A DNA stretch of 64,000 bases from Aequorivita iocasae (GTDB lineage: Bacteria > Bacteroidota > Bacteroidia > Flavobacteriales > Flavobacteriaceae), in assembly GCF_016757735.1 (NCBI RefSeq), contig NZ_CP068439.1:3289884-3353883 (forward strand), in the 5' to 3' direction. Within the stretch, counting starts at the first letter, position 1; each line of letters begins with the position of its first letter. Both the position numbers and the translations under genes were made by a program. The notes beneath the pieces were generated by a model. It saw only the letters and a list, made by a program, of their open reading frames with translations, did not search any database and was not told the DNA's origin. Below, piece after piece: positions 55,945 through 64,000 of this stretch.

Positions 55945-56002
55945 GGAATGCCCAATTCTTGAGTGGCAAAAATAGCTATTTTCAGCGCTTTTCTACTTTC
56001 AA

Positions 56003-58015
<2,013 letters not shown>

Positions 58016-58017
58016 TT

Positions 58018-58050
58018 AAACCTCACAGCTTTTTAAAAACTATGAGGTTT
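58018..58050 (-). terminator. Intrinsic terminator downstream of aqpZ
   Basis: AAACCTCA (58018-58025) and TGAGGTTT (58043-58050) close a hairpin extended by GCTTTTT with AAAAACT. It separates aqpZ from ligA on the minus strand. Confidence 0.7.
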
Positions 58051-58081
58051 GTTACTGAAATTTTCAACAAATTATTAGCAA

Positions 58082-58792
58082 TTAATCATCAATAAAAATT
58101 TTACGAACCAGAGCGGCGCAAAGTCCGCCAGCAATTGGGGCTACAATAAATAACCATAATTGTTGTAAAGCCATACCGCCTGAAAAAAGCGCAGGGCCCA
58201 AACTACGGGCAGGGTTTACGGAGGTTCCCGTAATTGGAATAACAACCATATGTATCAACGCTAAAGAAATACCTATTGCAAGCCCCGCCATCATTGGCGC
58301 ATTGTGTCTTTCTGAAGTTGTACCGAATATGACCATTAAAAAAAGGAAGGTAAAAACAAACTCAGCGATAAGCGCAGAAGTCATGTTGTATTCACCTCCA
58401 TAACCAGCGCCCCATCCATTAGAGCCTAAGCCCCATTTGGGCATTACAAATCCAGCGCTTCCTGTGGCGAGCAGGTATAATAGTCCTGCGGCAGCAACAG
58501 CACCAATACATTGGGCAATTACATAACCCAACGTATCTTTGGCGGAAAGTTTTCCGGCAGCGAGCATAGCTATTGAAATGGCAGGATTAATGTGGCATCC
58601 TGAAATTGGCCCTATAGTATAGACCATTACCAAAACAGCAAATCCGAAGGCTAGGGCAATTCCTAAAACTCCAATACCAACAGGACCAGATTGGGTTACG
58701 CTGGCTATAGTAGCTGCACCGCAACCAAATAAAACTAATGCGAAAGTGCCGAGAGCTTCGGCAAAATACTTTTTTGATGCATTCATAATCAA
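58082..58792 (-). CDS. aqpZ: Aquaporin Z-type water channel
   Basis: A 236-residue six-helix channel with both NPA boxes (CHINPAISIAM and TSVNPARSLGPAL) and the N-terminal EALGTFALVLFGCGAA. The second half-pore Arg after NPA and the short length fit the water-specific AqpZ group. The start could also be the ATG two codons in (58786). It has its own terminator and stands alone. Confidence 0.93.
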   Translation of the reverse strand: MIMNASKKYFAEALGTFALVLFGCGAATIASVTQSGPVGIGVLGIALAFGFAVLVMVYTIGPISGCHINPAISIAMLAAGKLSAKDTLGYVIAQCIGAVAAAGLLYLLATGSAGFVMPKWGLGSNGWGAGYGGEYNMTSALIAEFVFTFLFLMVIFGTTSERHNAPMMAGLAIGISLALIHMVVIPITGTSVNPARSLGPALFSGGMALQQLWLFIVAPIAGGLCAALVRKIFIDD

Positions 58793-58882
58793 ATATTTAA
58801 GTATTTAGACTATTTAAATTTAAGAAAAGGAATGACCTAAAAATGATTTGTTAAAAAGGATGAAGAAAATGTTGATAACGTA

Positions 58883-59473
58883 TTATGTCCTGTCGGAATT
58901 TAGCCACTTCGGTAACTGGGGTGGTTTGAAATTTTCCATTTTCTCAAGAAGAATTTGTGTATTGGAATCAACCAAAAGTAGATTGTAGTTGTCCATGGAA
59001 AGAAAGCCTTTGCGCACCATGGTTTCGAGCATTTTAATAAGATCATTATAAAACCCGTTGATATTGAGTAAGCCTATGGGTTTTTGGTGTAGCCCCAACT
59101 GAAGCCAGGTAATGATCTCAAAAAGTTCTTCCAAGGTGCCCATACCGCCTGGGAGTGCTATAAAGCCATCGCTCTGCTCTTGCATTTTTAGCTTGCGCTC
59201 GTGCATATTTTCTGTAGTAATGAGTTCGGTAAGCCCTAAATGGACCACTTCTTTCTTTTTTAGGAAATTGGGGATGATGCCGATAACATTTCCATTATTG
59301 TCCAGAACGCTCTTGGCGATGGTGCCCATTACGCCTATTTTGGCAGCGCCGTAAACCAAAGTGATGTTTCGCTCGGCAAAGCTTTCGCCCAGTCTTACAG
59401 CGGTATCGGTTATCGCGAGATCGTTGCCGTCGCTACTGCCGCAGAAAACGCATATTTTATCTAGCTGGTTCAT
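58883..59473 (-). CDS. LOG family protein (cytokinin riboside 5'-monophosphate phosphoribohydrolase type)
   Basis: A 196-residue Rossmann-fold protein with the LOG motif PGGMGTLEELFE and ITWLQLGLHQKPIGLLN, CVFCGSSDGND at the N-terminus. LOG enzymes cleave nucleoside monophosphates; in bacteria the physiological substrate is often unknown. Its first codons overlap the prmC end by 17 bases, so it is coupled to that gene. Confidence 0.9.
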   Translation of the reverse strand: MNQLDKICVFCGSSDGNDLAITDTAVRLGESFAERNITLVYGAAKIGVMGTIAKSVLDNNGNVIGIIPNFLKKKEVVHLGLTELITTENMHERKLKMQEQSDGFIALPGGMGTLEELFEIITWLQLGLHQKPIGLLNINGFYNDLIKMLETMVRKGFLSMDNYNLLLVDSNTQILLEKMENFKPPQLPKWLNSDRT

Positions 59474-60329
59474 TTAGGTTACATTTTATCATCCTATCCT
59501 TTCCAAAGATGTCTTTTTTTACTTGCATGTTTTTAAATCCTTGGCCTTCTAAAAGCGTGGTCAATTCAAAAGCAAGATACTCATTAATCTCGAAAAATAG
59601 TTTGCCGTTTTGGTTTAAATGGTTTTTTGCCAAGGAGGCAATTTTTTCATAAAAAAGAAATGGGTCTTCATTACTGACGTACAGTGCGGAAGGCGGTTCA
59701 TATTTTAAAACGTTTTGCTGCATCTGTTTTTTTTCCAATTCGCGGACGTAGGGCGGGTTTGAGATTATGACGTCATATTTCTTTGGAAGTGTTTTCGTTT
59801 TTAAAATATCCATTTGGATAAAGTCAACTTCTACTTTATTTATTTCAGCGTTTTGTTGTGCAATTTTTAAGGCTTCTTCTGAAATGTCCAACGCCGAGGC
59901 TTTTGCATTGGGAAGATTTTTGGCAAGTGAAATTGCGATGCAACCGCTGCCGGTGCCGATGTCGAGAAATTGGTGATTGTTGATTGTTGATTGCTGATTG
60001 CTGAATTCTCTATATATCCATTCCACCAACTCCTCTGTTTCCGGGCGGGGAATTAGGGTGTGTTTATTTACTTTAAAAGGCAGGCCGTAAAATTCGGTTT
60101 TGCCCGTTATGTATTGAAGGGGTTCGTGATTTTGTAGGCGAAGAATTGCTTTCTGAAATTTTTCGATTTCCGTTTCTGAAACGATTTTTTCAGGGTTTAA
60201 AGCGATTTCAATACGGGACAGTTTTAGATATTCTTCAGCAAGAATGTGGAAAAACGATAGTATTTCTTCCGAAGGATATAACCCTTTGAGTGATTCGGCG
60301 AAGTGGGTTTTTAATTTTTTTAAAGTCAA
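59457..60329 (-). CDS. prmC: Release factor glutamine methyltransferase
   Basis: A 290-residue enzyme: N-terminal helical domain (1-95; LQNHEPLQYITGKTEFYG), SAM motif I LDIGTGSGC (122-130) and the catalytic NPPY (191-194, SNPPYVRELE). It methylates the GGQ glutamine of RF1 and RF2. The start is TTG at 60329 (TTG-ACT-TTA), 2 bases after the GNAT stop. Residues about 109-120 (SNQQSTINNHQ) come from an in-frame heptanucleotide repeat and sit between the two domains, where the family tolerates variation. Confidence 0.94.
   Translation of the reverse strand: MTLKKLKTHFAESLKGLYPSEEILSFFHILAEEYLKLSRIEIALNPEKIVSETEIEKFQKAILRLQNHEPLQYITGKTEFYGLPFKVNKHTLIPRPETEELVEWIYREFSNQQSTINNHQFLDIGTGSGCIAISLAKNLPNAKASALDISEEALKIAQQNAEINKVEVDFIQMDILKTKTLPKKYDVIISNPPYVRELEKKQMQQNVLKYEPPSALYVSNEDPFLFYEKIASLAKNHLNQNGKLFFEINEYLAFELTTLLEGQGFKNMQVKKDIFGKDRMIKCNLNEPAR
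59974..60008. repeat. Heptanucleotide repeat inside prmC
   Basis: Read on the plus strand TGATTGT, TGATTGT, TGATTGC, TGATTGC and a decayed TGAATTC follow one another without gaps. One unit gained or lost (7 bases) would shift the prmC frame. Confidence 0.9.
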
Positions 60330-60331
60330 AA

Positions 60332-60817
60332 CTACAGTGTTTTCAGCATATGAACTGGGCAGGAATAATGGCCCGTATCGCCCAAGGCGCTATCTATATA
60401 TTCAAATCCTGCTTGTTTATAAAGTTTCTGGGCGTGGGTCATATACTCCATGGTTTCCAGATATATTTTTTCAAACCCAAATTCGCGGGCTTTTGCCAAA
60501 CAGAATTCCATCATCTGTGCGCCCACTCCCCTTCCGCGGGCCTGGGGCAGGAAATACATTTTTTGGAGTTCGCAGACGTTGCCTGCGTAGTTGTCTAACT
60601 TGGCAACCCCTGCTCCGCCTATTATTTTATTGTTCTCTTCTACCACAAAATAAACAGCCCTCGGTTTTTGGTAGGTTTCAAACATACAATCCAGTGATTT
60701 ATCGGCATAGGCAGTACCTACTTTTGGCACGTTGAAATCTTCCAATACGTTGCGTATTACCTTGGCTATTTGCGGATTGTCCTTCTTTTCAATAAGACGG
60801 ATAATTGGTGCGGTCAT
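60332..60817 (-). CDS. GNAT family N-acetyltransferase
   Basis: A 161-residue acetyltransferase: PIIRLIEKKDNPQIAKVIR, the CoA motif YFLPQARGRGVGAQMMEFCL and MTHAQKLYKQAGFEYID. Substrate unknown. It is 2 bases upstream of prmC and divergent from ribD, so it opens the GNAT-prmC-LOG operon. Confidence 0.85.
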   Translation of the reverse strand: MTAPIIRLIEKKDNPQIAKVIRNVLEDFNVPKVGTAYADKSLDCMFETYQKPRAVYFVVEENNKIIGGAGVAKLDNYAGNVCELQKMYFLPQARGRGVGAQMMEFCLAKAREFGFEKIYLETMEYMTHAQKLYKQAGFEYIDSALGDTGHYSCPVHMLKTL

Positions 60818-60845
60818 TCTAATTAAATCCTTGTATTTTTACGCG

Positions 60846-61895
60846 GTGAAGATACACGAAAAATATATGTTGCGGTGCATACAACTGGCCAAAAACGGGC
60901 TGGGAACCACTTATCCGAACCCTTTGGTAGGCAGCGTGGTTGTTCAGAATGATAAAATTATTGGAGAAGGCTGGCATTACAAAGCGGGGCTGGCGCACGC
61001 AGAAGTAAATGCCATAGCAAGTGTAAGCGAAACGAGTTTATTGAAAGAGGCAACCATTTACGTAAGTTTAGAGCCTTGCAGCCACTTTGGGAAAACGCCA
61101 CCGTGCGCCGATTTGATTATTAAAAGTGGAATAAAAAAAGTGGTTGTTGGCAGCCTGGATCCAAACCCGAAAGTAGCTGGCCGTGGCATTAAGAGGTTAA
61201 TGGATGCCGGATGCGAGGTTATTGTAGGGGTTTTGGGAGAGGAATGTAATGAATTAAACAAACGGTTTTTTACATTTCATCAAAAGAGAAGGCCGTATAT
61301 TTTTTTGAAATGGGCGCAGACAGCTGATGGTTTTATCGCACCAAAAGAAGACGTTCGGAACCAAACCAAACCCGTTTGGATTACCAATAAATTTTCACGG
61401 CAATTAGTCCATAAAATGCGTTCAGAAGAGCATGCAATCTTGGTGGGCACCACTACTGTTTTACACGACAACCCATCCTTAACGGTTCGGGAGTGGGCTG
61501 GAGAAAATCCGACGCGGATTGTGATTGACAAAAGTTTAAGGATTCCACAGGATTTTTCGGTTTTTGATGCAAGTGCCCAGACCATTATTTTCAATGAAAA
61601 GGAAATGGGAACTTCGGAGAATTTAGAATTTGAAAAGATTAACTTTTCTGGACCGCTTCCCCAGCAAATTTGCGAGGCGCTTTTGCGAAGAAATATTCAA
61701 TCTGTAATTATTGAAGGCGGCGCACAAACACTCCAAACCTTTATTGATGCAAATCTGTGGGACGAAGCTTTGGTATTTAAAGGAATAAGCAATTTTGGAC
61801 AAGGTGTGAAAGGGCCAGATTTTAAAGGAGTTTTTATTTCTGAGGAAAAAATAAAGGACGATACATTGCAAATTTTTAAAAACCCCAACTCTTGA
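60846..61895 (+). CDS. ribD: Bifunctional riboflavin biosynthesis protein RibD (deaminase/reductase)
   Basis: A 349-residue bifunctional enzyme: a zinc deaminase domain (1-145; TTYPNPLVGSVVV, HAEVNAI, EPCSHFGKTPPC) and a reductase domain (about 150-349; WITNKFSRQLVHKMRSEEHA, NPTRIVIDKSLRIP, IEGGAQTLQTFI). It carries out the second and third steps of riboflavin synthesis from GTP. The start is GTG at 60846 (VKIHEKYMLRC); the frame upstream belongs to the divergent GNAT region. Its TGA overlaps the next start by 4 bases. Confidence 0.94.
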   Translation: MKIHEKYMLRCIQLAKNGLGTTYPNPLVGSVVVQNDKIIGEGWHYKAGLAHAEVNAIASVSETSLLKEATIYVSLEPCSHFGKTPPCADLIIKSGIKKVVVGSLDPNPKVAGRGIKRLMDAGCEVIVGVLGEECNELNKRFFTFHQKRRPYIFLKWAQTADGFIAPKEDVRNQTKPVWITNKFSRQLVHKMRSEEHAILVGTTTVLHDNPSLTVREWAGENPTRIVIDKSLRIPQDFSVFDASAQTIIFNEKEMGTSENLEFEKINFSGPLPQQICEALLRRNIQSVIIEGGAQTLQTFIDANLWDEALVFKGISNFGQGVKGPDFKGVFISEEKIKDDTLQIFKNPNS

Positions 61896-62764
61896 TACCA
61901 CTGGCGCTCAGCATTCTTTCGTCCACAATGATTTTTGTGGTTTTTAAACTTTTTTCAAGGTTTAAAATCAATACCCTGCACGCCTTAGTTGTAAATTATA
62001 TAGTTGCCTGTTTTTGTGGTATAATTTTTCAAGAAAGCAAGATGAATATCTCTGAAATACCCCATTTTACTTGGTTTCCTTTTGCTTTGGGGCTAGGGGC
62101 AATGTTTATAATGGTATTTAATTTAATGGCCATAACCACACAGCGCAGTGGGCTCTCGGTTGTATCAGTTGCTACAAAAATGAGCGTTGTTATCCCTATT
62201 GTTTTTGGGTTGCTGTATTATAAAGAAAGTCTTGGCATCTTTAAAGTTTTAGGAATTATTTTAGCACTGGCAGCGGTTTATCTAGCTTCCATAAAAAAAC
62301 AGGACGGTTTAAAAATTAAACCCGCCAATTTTATCTTTCCGATTTTGGTTTTTATGGGAAGTGGAATAATCGATACGACCATTAAATATTTGGAAGGCGA
62401 ATATATTGCCGAAAACGACACGCCCATTTTTTCGGCAACCATTTTTGCAATGGCGGCATTGTTGGGAATTCTGTATTTGATAGTTCAGGCGATTAAGGGA
62501 AAGTTTAAATTTGAATTGAAAAATGTGCTTGGCGGCATTGCACTGGGAATCCCCAACTATTTCTCGGTTTATTTTTTGGTACAAGCCCTTCGGAGTGACA
62601 TATTGGAAAGTTCGGGAATATTTACAGTCAATAATGTGGCTATAGTTATGGTATCAACATTATTAGGTATTTTATTGTTTAAAGAAAAGTTATTGACTAA
62701 AAACTGGGTCGGGATAGGCCTAGCCATTCTTGGGATACTGTTTATTGCTTTTGAAAAACTGTAA
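61892..62764 (+). CDS. EamA/DMT family transporter
   Basis: A 290-residue protein with ten predicted membrane helices in two EamA repeats (N-half ending with VFGLLYYKESLGIFKVLG, C-half with LGILLFKEKLLTKNWVGIGLAILG). It is a drug/metabolite exporter-type carrier of unknown substrate. The start is TTG at 61892, sharing TTGA with the ribD stop; an ATG at 61928 would cut into the first helix. Co-transcribed with ribD and the YigZ gene. Confidence 0.8.
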   Translation: MIPLALSILSSTMIFVVFKLFSRFKINTLHALVVNYIVACFCGIIFQESKMNISEIPHFTWFPFALGLGAMFIMVFNLMAITTQRSGLSVVSVATKMSVVIPIVFGLLYYKESLGIFKVLGIILALAAVYLASIKKQDGLKIKPANFIFPILVFMGSGIIDTTIKYLEGEYIAENDTPIFSATIFAMAALLGILYLIVQAIKGKFKFELKNVLGGIALGIPNYFSVYFLVQALRSDILESSGIFTVNNVAIVMVSTLLGILLFKEKLLTKNWVGIGLAILGILFIAFEKL

Positions 62765-62774
62765 GATTAACAAT

Positions 62775-63392
62775 TTGGAACTTGAAAAAGACACATACAA
62801 AACTATTTTAAAACCTTCCGAAGAAGTACTCTTTAAGGAGAAGGGAAGCAAGTTTTTCGGATATGCCTTTCCTGTTTCTTCTGAAGAAGATGTAAAGGAA
62901 CACCTTGAAAATTTAAAAAAGCAACATCATACCGCAAGACATTTTTGTTATGCTTGGCAGTTAGGAAAAAGCTATGAAAGCTATCGCGCCAATGATGACG
63001 GTGAACCTTCAAACAGTGCAGGAATGCCCATTTATGGACAATTGCAGTCTTTCGACGTAACCAATGCTTTGGTTGTGGTAGTTCGTTATTTTGGCGGGAC
63101 TAAACTGGGTGTGGGCGGATTGATACAAGCTTACAAAACAACTGCTCAAATGGCTTTGGAAACTTGTAAAATTGTGGAAAGGACTATTAATGAAACCTTC
63201 CTTTTAAAATTTGAATATCCGGAAATGAACACGGTTATGCGGATTATCAAAGATGAAGATTTGAACCTAGTAAATCAAAAAATGGAATTGAGTTGTGAGT
63301 TTGAAATTGCGGTTCGTAAAAAAGATGCGGAACGCATTTTTGAATTATTTGAAAACACATACAAAGTGGCAATAAAACGCTTGGAAAATTAA
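62775..63392 (+). CDS. IMPACT/YigZ family protein
   Basis: A 205-residue protein of the YigZ family: HFCYAWQLG, NDDGEPSNSAGMPIYG and VVVRYFGGTKLGVGGLIQAY. The family is linked to translation under stress but is not well defined. The start is TTG at 62775 (LELEKDTYK), 10 bases after the EamA stop; a longer frame from 62730 overlaps EamA and is less likely. Its stop abuts the stop of the convergent thioesterase with no base between them. Confidence 0.9.
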   Translation: MELEKDTYKTILKPSEEVLFKEKGSKFFGYAFPVSSEEDVKEHLENLKKQHHTARHFCYAWQLGKSYESYRANDDGEPSNSAGMPIYGQLQSFDVTNALVVVVRYFGGTKLGVGGLIQAYKTTAQMALETCKIVERTINETFLLKFEYPEMNTVMRIIKDEDLNLVNQKMELSCEFEIAVRKKDAERIFELFENTYKVAIKRLEN

Positions 63393-63794
63393 CTATTCTT
63401 CTCTCAATTTTTCCATTAAATAATCCGGTGCCTTCACCAACTTTTTGGTAGTACTGTTCACAAAAACCAAAACTGTAGTCGCGGTAACCAAAAGTTGTTT
63501 GGACTCATTATAAATTTCATAATAAAATTCAATTTTTACATTGGGCATTTGCTTCAAAGTTGTCTTTACTGTCAGCAAATCATCATAAAAAGCAGGCTGC
63601 TTATAATCTATGCTAAGATGGACAACAGGCAAGTGTACATTGTTGGCTTCCATCCATTTATAGGAAAAACCGAGCTCTCGCAACCATTCTGTCCTGCCCT
63701 GCTCTAAGTATTGTGCGTAATTGCCGTAGTAAACCACCCCCATTTGGTCTGTTTCGCCGTAGCGCACTCTAACATGTGTAAGTGTATTCTTCAA
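63393..63794 (-). CDS. Acyl-CoA thioesterase (4HBT/YbgC type)
   Basis: A 133-residue hotdog-fold thioesterase: VRYGETDQMGVVYYGNYAQYLEQ with the catalytic Asp of the D-x3-GVVYY motif, then HLPVVHLSIDYKQPAFYDD and ATTVLVFVN. It hydrolyses short to medium acyl-CoA. Flavobacterial genomes often place it beside dnaA; the sequence to its right would face such a gene. Confidence 0.9.
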   Translation of the reverse strand: MKNTLTHVRVRYGETDQMGVVYYGNYAQYLEQGRTEWLRELGFSYKWMEANNVHLPVVHLSIDYKQPAFYDDLLTVKTTLKQMPNVKIEFYYEIYNESKQLLVTATTVLVFVNSTTKKLVKAPDYLMEKLREE

Positions 63795-64000
63795 AATTTT
63801 GTGTCGATTAAAGAAAGTTTTTTTGTAGTTTTATCGAAAGGGAAGTATGAGAAAAAAAAACTAAAAATTCAACCCTAATGTAGTTTTTTTTATAACTTTT
63901 TTGTTCACATATTTGCACTGTTAGGAAATAGCTCGGAAACTCTCCATCCCCTATTTTTTAGCCACACCTTTTAAAAAACAAAAAAACAGAATTTTTAACT
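63795..64000. other. Non-coding right end, possible leader of a rightward gene
   Basis: About 206 bases with no reading frame and no hairpin terminator. CATATTTG in TTGTTCACATATTTGCAC (about 63900-63917) is one base from a TAnnTTTG box, and TTGTTCACA is one base from the TTWTNCACA DnaA-box pattern. Neither is strong. The rest is T/A runs up to the window edge. Confidence 0.3.

Noticed and set aside
63795..64000. Full oriC
   Set aside because: Only one near-match to a DnaA box; a cluster of boxes would be needed.

Overview
The window looks like a chromosomal segment of a marine-type Flavobacteriaceae bacterium (phylum Bacteroidota). The evidence is: type IX secretion (T9SS) C-terminal sorting domains; DUF5686, DUF4835 and DUF6913 proteins; many short lipoproteins; almost no Shine-Dalgarno sites; sigma-A promoters of the form TTG-N(16-20)-TAnnTTTG; a bacillithiol-system protein (YtxJ); and flavobacterial gene neighbourhoods such as bamD-rpoZ-coaBC-DUF4835-recN. 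Most of the window is AT-rich. Genus cannot be fixed from sequence reading alone; an Aequorivita-like organism is only a guess.

Layout. 0-16 kb is mainly housekeeping: the 5' end of an ABC-F ATPase gene, a thioredoxin-fold lipoprotein that lacks its CxxC, a small transaldolase, an SDR, the SRP RNA with its own promoter and terminator, a glutaminyl cyclase, a beta-helix lipoprotein, a glyA-GNAT-guaD operon with a lipocalin-like gene remnant downstream, fumarylacetoacetase, YtxJ and ClpB. 16.1-20.1 kb is an accessory stretch: an SRPBCC protein, a small T9SS-secreted protein, a superinfection-exclusion-B-like membrane protein with an unknown membrane partner, flanked by repeat/hairpin boundary sequences, then a GC-rich module of an HTH regulator, a five-copy 42-bp tandem repeat and a 163-residue unknown protein. 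20-39 kb returns to core genes: CsbD, a SixA-like phosphatase, heptanucleotide repeats, smpB, DUF5686, pcm, an oxidoreductase/3-hydroxyacyl-CoA dehydrogenase/DUF1015/YggS run, an exonuclease-GIY-YIG fusion, a K+ channel overlapping miaA, a two-component system, coaE, a YbbR protein and a glycosyltransferase.

39-48.3 kb holds three large T9SS-secreted multidomain proteins in tandem. The last two end in a 1,439-bp segment that is identical in both (40824-42262 and 44852-46290), including the terminator, and far richer in GC than the unique 5' parts of the same genes. This is the most striking signal in the window. 48.4-64 kb is again core: fabI, recN, DUF4835, coaBC, omega, bamD, dapA, DUF6913, ligA, aqpZ, a LOG-family protein, prmC (with an in-frame heptanucleotide repeat), a GNAT, ribD, an EamA exporter, YigZ and an acyl-CoA thioesterase. 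The last 200 bases are non-coding and point rightwards, possibly towards dnaA.

How the genes work together: several runs are plausible operons (glyA-GNAT-guaD; the oxidoreductase to YggS run; channel-miaA; sensor kinase-regulator; bamD to recN; GNAT-prmC-LOG; ribD-EamA-yigZ). The T9SS cargo cluster and the 16.7-20 kb island are the only clearly accessory parts. No CRISPR array, tRNA, rRNA, transposase or integrase was seen.
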